DNA from: Thermodesulfovibrionales bacterium | Lineage (GTDB): Bacteria; Nitrospirota; Thermodesulfovibrionia; Thermodesulfovibrionales; Dissulfurispiraceae | Assembly (NCBI GenBank): GCA_020062545.1 | Contig: JAGUWD010000018.1 | Span: 29,822-93,821 of the forward strand | Length of the DNA: 64,000 nt | Direction of reading: 5' to 3' | In this document: positions 42,466 to 50,902 of the stretch, one piece after another | How the letters are laid out: each line of letters starts with the position of its first letter | Numbering within the stretch: position 1 is the first letter of the stretch | Position numbers and translations under genes: made by a program | The notes under the pieces: model-generated | What the model saw: the letters and a program-made list of their open reading frames with translations, nothing else | Databases searched by the model: none | Told to the model about the DNA's origin: nothing

Positions 42466-43521
42466 ATGAAAAAGCAGAAGACGGCCAAAAAAGGCATTTC
42501 AAAGGAAAAGGCTGCAAAAAAAGCAACTCTCTCCGGAAAACCATTAAAGCCAGAAAAGAAAACCCCGGCAAAAAAAGCCACGAGAACAAAAAAAGCGGTT
42601 ACCCCTAAAAAGGCCATAAAAAAAATAACAGCTAAAAAAATAAAGACAGTCCCTGAGAAGCCCGAGAAAAAGGTAAAAACAGAGAAAGCAAAACCTGCAA
42701 CAGCAAAGAAAAAGACAGCTAAAAAGACTGTCGCAAAAGCTGTTCTCAAAAAGCCTGCAAAGAAAGCTGGTGTGAAAGAGGCCACTAAAAAGGCGGCAAA
42801 AAAAGTCGCAAAGCCTGCCGTAAAAAAAGCTGTAAAACCCCAAAAAAAGGAAATAAAAAGACCCCTTGAAGAATTAACAATAGCAGAACTCAAAACACTG
42901 GCAAAAGAACTCGGTATCGCTTTAAAGAGCGGTCTTAAAAAAGCCAATATCATTAAGGTCATAAGCAAGCCTAAAGCTAAAGCCGTAGGAAAACCTGCGC
43001 CTGAAAAGATAAAAAAGGCAATAAAGAAAATTGAGCCTATAAAAGAGGCCTCAAAAGCAGAAAAACCAATGACGACCGAAGAAAGAAAGCCTCTACCGCC
43101 GGAAAAATATGAGGAAATGCCTCCTCTGCCGGTGGGATACGATGCGGACAAAGTAGTCTCCATGCCTGTTACACCCAGGCAATTATACGTCTATTGGGAG
43201 ATTACCGAGAAGACCTTATCTCAGTACATAGGCAGCCTCAACATTAAGGTAACGAATTTAAAGACAAAGGCATTTTTCTACACCCCTATTTCAGAAAGGA
43301 TCGGCGAACACTTCCTCGCCGTAGCCCCTGAAGGCGAATATGCCGTCGAGATAGGCATTATCGACTATAAGGGAAATTTTGTTCCGATAGTAAGGTCGCA
43401 GACTTCAGAAACCCCTGTTTCGGACATGACGACCAAAGAGACAAAAAAAGAGAAGGAGACGAAAGAGATAGAACTGCCCGAAGAGTTCTTTGAAACACCG
43501 GAATCCATAAGCTCTTATTAA
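42466..43521 (+). CDS. Lysine/alanine-rich DUF4912 protein
   Basis: The 351-residue protein starts with about 125 residues of KKA/KKTxAK repeats like histone H1 or AlgP tails. A Rho-N/SAP-like motif follows (LEELTIAELKTLAKELGIALKSG, about 128-150), then a linker, then a DUF4912 domain (about 225-320; PRQLYVYWEITEKTL). The basic tail and SAP-like segment suggest nucleic-acid binding, possibly as a nucleoid protein; the DUF4912 role is not known. A GGGGGG site precedes the ATG. It follows polA by 59 bp but may have its own promoter (ATATAATT upstream). Confidence 0.82.
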   Translation: MKKQKTAKKGISKEKAAKKATLSGKPLKPEKKTPAKKATRTKKAVTPKKAIKKITAKKIKTVPEKPEKKVKTEKAKPATAKKKTAKKTVAKAVLKKPAKKAGVKEATKKAAKKVAKPAVKKAVKPQKKEIKRPLEELTIAELKTLAKELGIALKSGLKKANIIKVISKPKAKAVGKPAPEKIKKAIKKIEPIKEASKAEKPMTTEERKPLPPEKYEEMPPLPVGYDADKVVSMPVTPRQLYVYWEITEKTLSQYIGSLNIKVTNLKTKAFFYTPISERIGEHFLAVAPEGEYAVEIGIIDYKGNFVPIVRSQTSETPVSDMTTKETKKEKETKEIELPEEFFETPESISSY

Positions 43522-43533
43522 TTAATCCCTTAT

Positions 43534-44775
43534 TTACCTCGAACCACGCACTGTTTTTTGTCTGATGACTTCCTTCGCCCCGTAAGACGTGCCTGCCGGT
43601 CTGGGTTGCTGCGGCGGCCGGGCAAACTCCTTATCCTTCTGCGGTGCTGAGACATCGTAGTTGAAGTCTGTTATAGTACGGCGCTCGATGGTACTGCCGA
43701 GTATCCTCTCGATGGAGCGCACCATATCGTCATCGTCATTTGTCACCAAGGTATACGCATCACCGCTTCGTGCGGCGCGACCGGTCCTGCCTATGCGGTG
43801 AATATAGTCATCAGTTGTGGCTGGGATATCGTAATTGATAACATGGGATATATGGGTCACGTCGATCCCGCGCGCGGCAATGTCAGTCGCCACCAAAATC
43901 TGAAAAGTGCCGTTACGGAAACCGTTCATCGCGGCCTGTCGCCGCGCCTGCGATAGGTTACCCTGCAAAGAGGTTGCACGGTAGCCGTTTTTGATCAGTT
44001 GTTCACCCACACGCTTGGCCCGGTGTTTAGTACGGGTGAATATCAATACGGACTCGGTGTCGGTATGTCGCAACAGCTCAATGAGCAGGAGCGTTTTCAG
44101 ATGCTGGGCTACCGGGTAGACAGCATGGCTGACGGTAAGAGCGGGTGCGGTAACGTCAACCTGTATTGTAACCGGATTGTTCAGCACGTCCTTGGCCAGA
44201 TGCCGTATCTCCTGGGGCATAGTAGCCGAAAAAAGCATAGTCTGCCGTTTCTGCGGGAGATGCCTCAGGATTCGTCGAATGTCGGGTAAAAAGCCCATGT
44301 CGAACATATGGTCGGCCTCGTCGAGAACCAACATCTCTACCTTTGAGAGATCGATGGTGCCCTCGCCAATGTGATCAAGAAGCCTGCCCGGGCAGGCCAC
44401 GACAATTTCGGCGCCGCGTTTTATCTTTTCCACTTGCGGATTAAAACCTACACCGCCATAGACAGTAACACTTCTAAGTCCTGTTCGCCCTCCCAGACTG
44501 CAGATTGCCTCGTGAATCTGTTCAGCCAGCTCCCGTGTGGGAGCGACAATAAGCGCCCGAACGTGCCTGCGGCCCCCTTCTTGAAGCAGCCGGTGCAGGA
44601 TAGGCAGCACAAAGGCGGCTGTTTTTCCGGTGCCGGTTTGTGCCAGTCCCATAATATCACGGCCATTAAGGAGCAGCGGGATCGCCTGCTGTTGAATAGG
44701 CGTCGGCATAATATAGCCTTCGGCCTTGATCCCTGCTTCGACCAGGGGGTGAAAATCAAATGTCTTAAATTCCAT
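43534..44775 (-). CDS. DEAD-box RNA helicase, RhlE-like
   Basis: The 413-residue helicase has the Q motif (PTPIQQQAIP), motif I (AQTGTGKT), Ia (PTRELAEQ), II (VLDEADHM), III (SATMP), V (ARGIDV) and VI (HRIGRTGRA), then a short basic C-terminal tail. Such enzymes unwind RNA structures, especially in the cold. Its sequence is visibly GC-richer than its neighbours, which suggests transfer from another lineage. It lies downstream of a cold-shock gene across a terminator-like hairpin, so a read-through operon is likely. Confidence 0.94.
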   Translation of the reverse strand: MEFKTFDFHPLVEAGIKAEGYIMPTPIQQQAIPLLLNGRDIMGLAQTGTGKTAAFVLPILHRLLQEGGRRHVRALIVAPTRELAEQIHEAICSLGGRTGLRSVTVYGGVGFNPQVEKIKRGAEIVVACPGRLLDHIGEGTIDLSKVEMLVLDEADHMFDMGFLPDIRRILRHLPQKRQTMLFSATMPQEIRHLAKDVLNNPVTIQVDVTAPALTVSHAVYPVAQHLKTLLLIELLRHTDTESVLIFTRTKHRAKRVGEQLIKNGYRATSLQGNLSQARRQAAMNGFRNGTFQILVATDIAARGIDVTHISHVINYDIPATTDDYIHRIGRTGRAARSGDAYTLVTNDDDDMVRSIERILGSTIERRTITDFNYDVSAPQKDKEFARPPQQPRPAGTSYGAKEVIRQKTVRGSR

Positions 44776-44792
44776 AAATTCCTTGAACTCCT

Positions 44793-44825
44793 CAAAAGAA
44801 AAGCCCCTGCTCTTCGCAAGGGGCC
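44793..44825 (-). terminator. Intergenic terminator between the cold-shock gene and helicase
   Basis: On the minus strand GCCCCT and AGGGGC enclose a ten-base loop and run into TTTTCTTTT. Because the helicase starts 17 bases downstream, it may act as a partial terminator. Confidence 0.7.
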
Positions 44826-44848
44826 TTCTTTAGTTAATTGTCAGTAAA

Positions 44849-45046
44849 CTAAATTTTTGTAACGTTGATTGCCTTGGGACCCTTAGGGCCTTTTTCGGTA
44901 TCAAAGCTGACCCTGTCACCCTCGGCAAGGGATTTGAACCCGTTGCCTTGGATGGATGTATGGTGGACAAATACATCACTGCCGTCTTCGCTTGTGATAA
45001 AGCCAAAACCCTTTGAATCGTTGAACCACTTTACTGTTCCTTCCAT
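44849..45046 (-). CDS. Cold-shock domain protein
   Basis: The 65-residue protein ([29 protein letters not shown]) carries both RNP motifs of CspA-type RNA chaperones. These proteins melt RNA hairpins, and some act as transcription antiterminators. A GGAGGTA site precedes the ATG. The leader of about 115 bases contains an intrinsic terminator and the downstream helicase is also behind a terminator, suggesting autoregulation by antitermination. Normal length. Confidence 0.95.
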   Translation of the reverse strand: MEGTVKWFNDSKGFGFITSEDGSDVFVHHTSIQGNGFKSLAEGDRVSFDTEKGPKGPKAINVTKI

Positions 45047-45078
45047 CAGTTGTGTACCTCCTTATGTATGAATTGAAC

Positions 45079-45155
45079 TTTCAGAAGGACACAAATAAAA
45101 AAGCCACAAAGCTAAAAGTCTTTGTGGCCTCTTGTGGACAAAAAAACTTCTGAAA
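45079..45155 (-). promoter_or_regulatory. Leader terminator/attenuator of the cold-shock gene
   Basis: On the minus strand GCCACAAAG (45128-45120) and CTTTGTGGC (45111-45103) form a perfect nine-pair hairpin followed by six T. A second pair of arms, TTTCAGAAG and CTTCTGAAA (45155-45147 and 45087-45079), encloses it. It lies between the promoter and the start codon, so it must be read through for expression. Confidence 0.7.
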
Positions 45156-45165
45156 CTCTGTGTGT

Positions 45166-45195
45166 AGAATAACACGCCCAGAGGATAATTAGCAA
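45166..45195 (-). promoter_or_regulatory. Promoter of the cold-shock gene
   Basis: TTGCTA (45195-45190), an 18-base spacer and TATTCT (45171-45166) preceded by TGT. It predicts a 5' leader of about 115 bases. The rest of the 390-base gap up to 45436 holds little: a TATAAT near 45290 and a short out-of-family upstream extension of the next ORF. Confidence 0.5.
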
Positions 45196-45436
45196 CAAAA
45201 AAGGTTACAAGAGGAATCTGCATTTTTACTGCAGTTGCAATGACTTCATTTTTATACTCATTTATACTCAAAAGCAACTATTTCAGGTATAATTGTGTTA
45301 GGCAGCGATGACAATAGAAATTATTGACAAACAATCCCTTACTAAAGGAATGCTTTACAGCATAAAGGCTTCTGACAAAATATTAAAGATCCTTTATCTT
45401 TTCCATGCAATAGAAAGGATCAGGGAGGTGGAGTTT

Positions 45437-45643
45437 ATGAAGATCAAATACTCGGCTGATGCCGACATACTTTTAATCGAACTCAGGGATGGTACGCCCG
45501 TAGATTCGGTGGATTTAAAAGAGGGAGTTATCCTTCATCTTGACGGCGATGGATTACCGCTTGAGATAGAAATACTCGATGCCTCCAAGCTGGCAATGCT
45601 CAAAGAAATAAGCGTATTGACGCCCATAGAGGCCGCAAGATAA
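45437..45643 (+). CDS. DUF2283 small protein
   Basis: The 68-residue protein MKIKYSADADILLIELRDGT ... LKEGVILHLDGDGLPLEIEILDASK is a typical DUF2283 member of unknown function, often found near toxin-antitoxin or mobile genes. The start at 45437 follows a GGGAGGTG site. A longer in-frame ORF from 45308 adds 43 residues not seen in the family, so I reject it. Confidence 0.85.
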   Translation: MKIKYSADADILLIELRDGTPVDSVDLKEGVILHLDGDGLPLEIEILDASKLAMLKEISVLTPIEAAR

Positions 45644-45751
45644 TACCTTCTGTAAATTATACTGCGTCGGTATAATAATTATAATTTAAACAAAAAGCTG
45701 CATAATCGCCCTATTTCAAAGACTTTTTCCATACGTTTCCCGTAAAAAACC

Positions 45752-45780
45752 TTGATTCACTCTGCCTGCCGGTATATAAT
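45752..45780 (+). promoter_or_regulatory. Sigma-70 promoter of the membrane-protein gene
   Basis: TTGATT (45752-45757), a 17-base spacer and TATAAT (45775-45780). The rest of the 187-base spacer is AT-rich without other structure. Confidence 0.65.
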
Positions 45781-45830
45781 GCTGTAAGATGTGGAATAAA
45801 TATAAAAGTGAATGTTAGAAGAGGCAAATA

Positions 45831-46268
45831 ATGAAGGCTAAACTAAATGGTTGGCAAAGAATTTGGGTCGTATTGAGCGTAATATATTTTGTGATCGTTG
45901 TTGTATTTACATATACAGCATGGCCCACTGAAAGCAAAATTGATAATTCTTGGGTTTATTCTTTAATCGACAAGACGAAAGACCCGAATGATTATACCTA
46001 TCAAATTCGTGACGCATATAAAGACATTTCTGATAAGGAACTTATTAAAAGAATTAATGCAAAGTATTCCACAAACCAAGATTATAAAGAAATATTAAAT
46101 GAAATAAATCTGAAATATCAAAGTGAGCTTCAATCATTATGGAAAAATCAGTTTCGGACTGCAGGCATTGCTTTAGTAGCATGGCTACTCCCAATAGCAA
46201 TTGTATATTTGTTGGGTTTATCTGTTGGCTGGATATATAAAGGATTTAAAAACAAACAGAATTTCTAA
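45831..46268 (+). CDS. Small two-helix membrane protein, unknown function
   Basis: The 145-residue protein has a transmembrane helix near the N terminus (about 10-30), a soluble charged loop of about 75 residues and a second helix near the C terminus (about 115-137), ending GWIYKGFKNKQNF. I do not recognise the family. It has its own promoter and a terminator, and its AT-rich sequence differs from neighbouring housekeeping genes, which suggests an accessory gene. Confidence 0.65.
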   Translation: MKAKLNGWQRIWVVLSVIYFVIVVVFTYTAWPTESKIDNSWVYSLIDKTKDPNDYTYQIRDAYKDISDKELIKRINAKYSTNQDYKEILNEINLKYQSELQSLWKNQFRTAGIALVAWLLPIAIVYLLGLSVGWIYKGFKNKQNF

Positions 46269-46279
46269 CAAGATCAATA

Positions 46280-46310
46280 CAGCCGATCGCTACGCTCCGG
46301 CTGATTTTTT
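46280..46310 (+). terminator. Terminator after the membrane-protein gene
   Basis: CAGCCG pairs with CGGCTG around a loop, followed by six T (46305-46310). Confidence 0.7.
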
Positions 46311-46409
46311 CGTTAATCCAAAATTTCTAAATATCATTTAACCTTATTATTCCCTCCCAAAGCGTGCAAATACTTTACATAATCGATTTTCACAAATTAC
46401 GATAGCATG

Positions 46410-46539
46410 GACGGAAGACAAAGTATTGGAGCGACTTCGACAGACCAAGCGCAACACGGATGTTTAAGCGGGCTGTCGCAGCTTCGGAGAAAGGCGGGAT
46501 GCCTTTCGAGAATGAAGTGGAAATGCTTTGTCTTCCGTC
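46410..46539 (+). repeat. Structured interspersed repeat, copy 4
   Basis: Perfect 14-bp ends (46410-46423 with 46526-46539), again copy-specific. The core words match copies 2 and 3, with paired changes such as GACAG/CTGTC and GAAAGGC/GCCTTTC. It lies in a 419-base gap between the membrane-protein gene and tRNA-Leu; the remainder of that gap holds the terminator at 46280 and the tRNA promoter. This copy has its GGATG strand in the same direction as its neighbours, unlike copies 1-3. Confidence 0.88.
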
Positions 46540-46651
46540 ATAACAAAGTTTATAAATCAATGCAGACTAAAATTTATCCTGAAAATCTTAGATCGAACGT
46601 GAAAGTCTTGGACGGCTGCTGCAATTCTGTCGCACTGCGGCTCTGCGGTGT

Positions 46652-46681
46652 TTGACCTCGAATCTAAAAATCCTTTAAAAT
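46652..46681 (+). promoter_or_regulatory. Promoter of tRNA-Leu
   Basis: TTGACC (46652-46657), an 18-base spacer and TAAAAT (46676-46681). The predicted start is at or one base from the mature 5' end of the tRNA. Confidence 0.55.
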
Positions 46682-46687
46682 CATTTA

Positions 46688-46770
46688 GCGAGAGTGGCGG
46701 AACTGGCAGACGCGCTGGACTTAGGATCCAGTGGGCAACCGTGGGGGTTCAACTCCCCCCTCTCGCACCA
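46688..46770 (+). tRNA. tRNA-Leu (UAG)
   Basis: GCGAGAG pairs with CTCTCGC, followed by A and an encoded CCA. The anticodon stem CTGGA/TCCAG encloses CTTAGGA, giving UAG. The T arm is GGGGGTTCAACTCCCCC. The variable arm is rather short for leucine. Total length is 83 bases. Confidence 0.93.
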
Positions 46771-46781
46771 TCCTACGTCTT

Positions 46782-47081
46782 TTAATATTGTTCTGTCCAG
46801 TAAAAATGCATCTGGTTTTCGCCGTGAGCCTGTTTTTTCGGAGCGCATTTCCTTTTGAGCCAGTATTTGCTCAGGTCTACGGCACAGCATATGGTCTCTT
46901 TTACCGCCTCTTTGTCGAAATAGATGACCGGCTCCTCGTGATTATGGGCATCGTAAAAAACCTCCGTGTCGTCTTCAAGCCTTATTCCTTTTCTTTCGGC
47001 CTCGCTCCTTGCCCATGCCTCAACCTCGTGCCCGTACTTCCTCCTGAAATCCCCCCAACATCCGATGTGTAGTAGTTTCAA
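46782..47081 (-). CDS. Hypothetical protein downstream of tRNA-Leu
   Basis: The 99-residue protein (MKLLHIGCWGDFRRKYGHEV, then HNHEEPVIYFDKEAVKETI and a basic C terminus) has no family I recognise. A GGAGGAAG site precedes the start. It is paired with a ribbon-helix-helix gene 23 bp upstream, on the opposite strand to and just beyond the tRNA 3' end, a common place for integrated elements. Confidence 0.55.
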   Translation of the reverse strand: MKLLHIGCWGDFRRKYGHEVEAWARSEAERKGIRLEDDTEVFYDAHNHEEPVIYFDKEAVKETICCAVDLSKYWLKRKCAPKKQAHGENQMHFYWTEQY

Positions 47082-47104
47082 TTTCTTCCTCCTTGTAATT
47101 GGTT

Positions 47105-47287
47105 TTATTTCTGTTCGGCAGCAATGCCTTTAATTGCGTACTGTCTTATAACCGCTGCAATTGGTATCTGCAGCGCATCCGCCATCTCCTCAAGTTTCTG
47201 AAAGTCCGAACTCGTAAACCTGACAAGCACGGCCTTTATCTTCAGCTTTTCCTTCGGTTTTCTTGCTTTTTTAATTTTTTTCCCCAT
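47105..47287 (-). CDS. Ribbon-helix-helix protein
   Basis: The 60-residue protein has a basic N-terminal tail (MGKKIKKARKPKEKLKIK), a short strand AVLVRFTSSDFQKLEEMADA and a helix IPIAAVIRQYAIKGI, the layout of CopG/Arc or MobC-like DNA-binding proteins. Two copies of an odd palindrome lie upstream, one directly at its start, so it may repress itself and a second promoter. It could be an antitoxin or plasmid-type repressor. Confidence 0.65.
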   Translation of the reverse strand: MGKKIKKARKPKEKLKIKAVLVRFTSSDFQKLEEMADALQIPIAAVIRQYAIKGIAAEQK

Positions 47288-47292
47288 CTTAA

Positions 47293-47366
47293 AATAGTAA
47301 CTATTAGAAATTAAAAATAACTAAAAATAATCTTTAATGTTTCTTAGGAACTAATAGTAACTATTA
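47293..47366. promoter_or_regulatory. Two identical operator-like palindromes
   Basis: AATAGTAACTATTA occurs at 47293-47306 and 47353-47366, exactly 60 bp apart. Each has the core TAGT-A-ACTA. They lie between the ribbon-helix-helix gene and the divergent oxidoreductase gene. Confidence 0.7.
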
Positions 47367-47392
47367 TTAACCAGTTTGTCAATAGTTTTTTC

Positions 47393-47421
47393 TTGCATGC
47401 CGATTTCTTTTGCAATATACT
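47393..47421 (+). promoter_or_regulatory. Promoter of the 2-oxoacid:ferredoxin oxidoreductase operon
   Basis: TTGCAT (47393-47398), a 17-base spacer and TATACT (47416-47421). The ATG follows nine bases after the -10 box, leaving a leader of only a few bases. Confidence 0.6.
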
Positions 47422-47430
47422 TTTAAACAT

Positions 47431-49149
47431 ATGGATTATTCGATAAAAATAGGCGGTGAGGCAGGTCAGGGTATACAGACTATAGGTGATACACTTGCGA
47501 GGGTGTTCTCAAAGGCAGGCTATTATGTCTTTACCCATCAGGATTACGAATCACGCATAAGGGGTGGACATAATTTCTTTCAGATCAGGTTTTCGGATAA
47601 ACCTGTAATGGCATCGAGAGATAAAATCGATATACTGGTTGCATTAGACAAAGAAAGCATAGAGCAGCATGAAAAAGAGCTTTCTGAATATGGACAGATA
47701 ATCTATGATTCAGTAACATTAAAACAGCAACGCGAAAAATCCTATTTTCTCGATATACCTTTTGTAAATCTTGCTGCCGAGCACGGCGGAAACAAGATAA
47801 TGGCAAATACAGTTGCCACAGGTGCAGTATTGGGAATGCTCGGAATGGAACTGGATATTTTGCTCGATATTATAAAGGATACATTCAAAAAGAAGGGCGA
47901 AGATATTATAAAGGCTAATATCAATGCTGCAATGGCAGGGCATGACTATGCTGTAAAGGAATGTATTAAATGTTCCTTCTCTGCAGCGCCGATCTCCAGG
48001 CCAAGAATGTTGATAGCTGGCAATGACGCCATTGGACTTGGCGCCATTGCATCTGGATGCAAGTTCTATGCAGCATATCCCATGACGCCCTCTACAGGAA
48101 TAATGGAATATGTGGCGTCCAAGGCAAAAGAATACGGCATCGTTATCGAGCAGGCAGAGGACGAAATAGCAGCAATCAATATGACTCTGGGCGCATCTTT
48201 TGCAGGGGTAAGGGCAATGACCGGAAGTTCAGGTGGCGGCTTTGCATTGATGGTTGAAGGATTATCTCTGGCTGCCATGACAGAGACACCCATAGTCATA
48301 GCCCTTGCACAGAGGCCGGGACCGGCAACAGGTTTTCCTACAAGGACAGAGCAGGCAGAACTGCAATTTGCCTTATACACTGCACACGGGGAATTTCCGA
48401 GGGTAATCTTTGCCCCAGGCACGCCTGAGCAGGCATTCTATCTCACAAATAAGGCTTTTGATATTGCGGAGAAATACCAGATACCTGTATTTATTCTTAC
48501 CGATCAATATCTTGCAGATTCACAGTGGACATTCGATGAATTTGATTCAAGCAAAATAAAATACACCGACTATAGGCTGAGGGGTGAAGCCTTTGAAAAG
48601 CTCACAGAATACAAAAGGCATGCATTCACAGACAATGGTGTATCGCCATTGGGCGTTCCCGGAGATGCAAAACACCTTGTCGTAACAGACAGCGATGAAC
48701 ACGATGAAGAAGGGCATATAGTGGAAGATGCTGAGACGAGAATAAAGATGGTGAATAAAAGGCTCTTTAAAAAGTTGCCTCTAATACGAAAAGAGATCGA
48801 GCCTCCTTCGATTTACGGCCATTCTAATCCAGAGATAGTGATTTCAGGATGGGGATCTACTTATGGAGTTATGAAAGAGGCAGTAGATGAGCTTTCAGCG
48901 AACTGGGATATTGCCATGCTCCATTTCAGCGAAGTTTATCCTCTCCCCTCAATAAATAAATTCAATTATCTCAAGATATTAAAGGATGCAAAGATGACTA
49001 TATGCATTGAAAACAATGCCACAGGCCAGTTTGCCAGACTCATAAGGGCAGAAACAGGATACACATTCAACAGACTGATTAATAGATTCGATGGCAGACC
49101 TTTTACAGTGGAATCTTTGATAGGAGAGATAGATGCCCTCATTAGATGA
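47431..49149 (+). CDS. 2-oxoacid:ferredoxin oxidoreductase, fused gamma-alpha subunit
   Basis: The protein (about 572 residues) has an N-terminal gamma domain (IGGEAGQGIQTIGDTLA), then the alpha pyrimidine-binding domain (GNDAIGLGAIASGCKFYAAYPMTPSTGIMEY). With the beta subunit it interconverts a 2-oxoacid and CoA with acyl-CoA and reduced ferredoxin. The gamma-alpha fusion is typical of 2-oxoglutarate or general 2-oxoacid enzymes; substrate is not assigned. I choose the ATG at 47431; an in-frame TTG at 47410 lies across the -10 box. It overlaps the beta gene by 17 bp. Confidence 0.9.
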   Translation: MDYSIKIGGEAGQGIQTIGDTLARVFSKAGYYVFTHQDYESRIRGGHNFFQIRFSDKPVMASRDKIDILVALDKESIEQHEKELSEYGQIIYDSVTLKQQREKSYFLDIPFVNLAAEHGGNKIMANTVATGAVLGMLGMELDILLDIIKDTFKKKGEDIIKANINAAMAGHDYAVKECIKCSFSAAPISRPRMLIAGNDAIGLGAIASGCKFYAAYPMTPSTGIMEYVASKAKEYGIVIEQAEDEIAAINMTLGASFAGVRAMTGSSGGGFALMVEGLSLAAMTETPIVIALAQRPGPATGFPTRTEQAELQFALYTAHGEFPRVIFAPGTPEQAFYLTNKAFDIAEKYQIPVFILTDQYLADSQWTFDEFDSSKIKYTDYRLRGEAFEKLTEYKRHAFTDNGVSPLGVPGDAKHLVVTDSDEHDEEGHIVEDAETRIKMVNKRLFKKLPLIRKEIEPPSIYGHSNPEIVISGWGSTYGVMKEAVDELSANWDIAMLHFSEVYPLPSINKFNYLKILKDAKMTICIENNATGQFARLIRAETGYTFNRLINRFDGRPFTVESLIGEIDALIR

Positions 49150-49996
49150 TTATAAAGGCCAGAATCCTGCCTGGTGCCCGGGATGCGGCAACTTCAGTAT
49201 CCTGAAGACATTCAAGGATGCAGTGGTTGAACTCGGCATAGAGCCACATCAGTTCACCATAGTCTCTGGAATAGGGCAGGCAGGGAAATTTCCACATTAT
49301 CTTAAATGCAATACATTCAACGGCCTTCATGGAAGGACGCTCCCTGTCGCAACAGGCATTAGGCTTTCAAATCACGACATGCTTGTAATCGCAGTTGCAG
49401 GAGACGGAGACTGCTACGGAGAGGGAGGAAACCACCTCATGCATACCATGAGGAGAAATATCAATGTAAAACTATTTGTGCATGACAATCAGATATACGG
49501 GCTCACAAAAGGACAGGCATCTCCAACGAGCATGGCCACAGATAAGGGAGGTCCGGTTACGAAGAACCAGCCCTTTGGCGTGCTTTCAGCAGAGCTTAAT
49601 CCCATGGCACTGGCAGTAGCCCTTGACTGCAGCTTTGTGGCAAGAGGATTTGCTGGTGATGCGGAACATTTAAAGGGATTGATAAAAGATGCCATAAATC
49701 ATAAGGGATTTACCCTTGTAGATATTTTACAGCCATGCGTTACATTTAATAAGATAAATACATACGAATGGTATCGTCAGCGGGTCTATCACATGGAACC
49801 AGAATATAATCCCGAAGACAGAATCGAGGCATTTAAAAAAGCACTTGAATGGGGAGACAGGATTCCCATAGGGATAATCTATAAGAATAATAGACCGATA
49901 TTTGAGGAAAGGATACCGGTGATTAAAGACATCCCTCTTGTAAGACAGCCGTTTGATATAGCAAGAATAGGAAACACATTAAAAGAGTTTTATTAA
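49133..49996 (+). CDS. 2-oxoacid:ferredoxin oxidoreductase beta subunit
   Basis: The 287-residue protein binds thiamine diphosphate: WCPGCGNFSILK, GIGQAGKFPHYL, HGRTLPVATGI and VAGDGDCYGEGGNH(L), ending the motif with NDNQIYGLTKGQ-like HDNQIYGLTKGQ. It completes the enzyme with the fused gamma-alpha subunit upstream. It could supply reduced ferredoxin to, or fix CO2 from, the acetyl-CoA produced by CODH/ACS. It converges on the ZIP gene with a 3-bp gap. Confidence 0.92.
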   Translation: MPSLDDYKGQNPAWCPGCGNFSILKTFKDAVVELGIEPHQFTIVSGIGQAGKFPHYLKCNTFNGLHGRTLPVATGIRLSNHDMLVIAVAGDGDCYGEGGNHLMHTMRRNINVKLFVHDNQIYGLTKGQASPTSMATDKGGPVTKNQPFGVLSAELNPMALAVALDCSFVARGFAGDAEHLKGLIKDAINHKGFTLVDILQPCVTFNKINTYEWYRQRVYHMEPEYNPEDRIEAFKKALEWGDRIPIGIIYKNNRPIFEERIPVIKDIPLVRQPFDIARIGNTLKEFY

Positions 49997-49999
49997 TTC

Positions 50000-50812
50000 T
50001 TACCCCAATCCTACATCAAGAACCATCATAACAAGAAATCCCGCAATCGCGCCCATTGTTGCAATATCGGTATTTCCTCCCCTCTGCGACTCTGGGATCA
50101 ATTCTTCCACAACAACGAATATCATCGCACCTGCTGCAAAACTCAATGCATAAGGCAGAATGGGCATCGAAAGCATAACCGCTGCAGCGCCTACTACACC
50201 TGCAATTGGCTCAACCATACCCGAAAGCTGTCCATACCAGAAACTCCTGATTCTCGAAAACCCCTCCCTCCTTAATGGCATAGATACTGCAATGCCCTCA
50301 GGAAAGTTTTGAAGCCCTATGCCTATAGCGAGTGCTATAGCCCCTGCTAAAGTTGCTGATGGAAGACCTGCTGCAACAGCGCCGAAGGCGACACCCACTG
50401 CAAGCCCTTCGGGTATATTATGCAATGTTACAGCGAGGATTAATAGTGTTGTCCGTCTCCATGATGTCTTTATTCCTTCGGCTTCCTGCATGGGAAAACC
50501 TAAATGAAGATGCGGGAGTATCTTATCGATAATCCTCAGAAATACTGCTCCCATCAAAAACCCTGCAGCAGGAGGAAACCATTTCGGGATACCCATGCCT
50601 TCAGACATCTCGATGGCAGGCGCAAGCAAAGACCAGTAACTTGCAGCAATCATAACACCGCCGGCAAAGCCGAGCATTCCATCGAGCAACTTCCTGTTAA
50701 CACTCTTTGCCATAAAAACAACGGCTGCGCCCATTGCAGTTATAAGCCATGTAAAGCATGTGGCAAGGAGTGCCTGCATTATCGGACTCATGTCTTTTAG
50801 AAGTTCCATCAT
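50000..50812 (-). CDS. ZIP-family metal transporter
   Basis: The product of about 270 residues has eight hydrophobic segments and the ZIP metal-site motifs [10 protein letters not shown] (helix IV) and [10 protein letters not shown] (helix V), with [10 protein letters not shown] near the C terminus. It would import zinc or another divalent metal. The long ORF begins at ATG 50830, but a TATAAT box (50825-50820) overlaps those codons, so I prefer the ATG at 50812 ([10 protein letters not shown]) with a leaderless mRNA; 50818 is also possible. Confidence 0.9.
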   Translation of the reverse strand: MMELLKDMSPIMQALLATCFTWLITAMGAAVVFMAKSVNRKLLDGMLGFAGGVMIAASYWSLLAPAIEMSEGMGIPKWFPPAAGFLMGAVFLRIIDKILPHLHLGFPMQEAEGIKTSWRRTTLLILAVTLHNIPEGLAVGVAFGAVAAGLPSATLAGAIALAIGIGLQNFPEGIAVSMPLRREGFSRIRSFWYGQLSGMVEPIAGVVGAAAVMLSMPILPYALSFAAGAMIFVVVEELIPESQRGGNTDIATMGAIAGFLVMMVLDVGLG

Positions 50813-50902
50813 ATCCATAATTATACACATAAAAAAGTTGTATTCTATTTTTTTTCTGATAAAATTTTAAATATGACCTTAACTTTGAAAGGAGGTGAGA
50901 AA

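Noticed and set aside
45308..45436. N-terminal extension of the DUF2283 protein
   Set aside because: An ideal ribosome site precedes the internal ATG at 45437, and the extension is not family-like.
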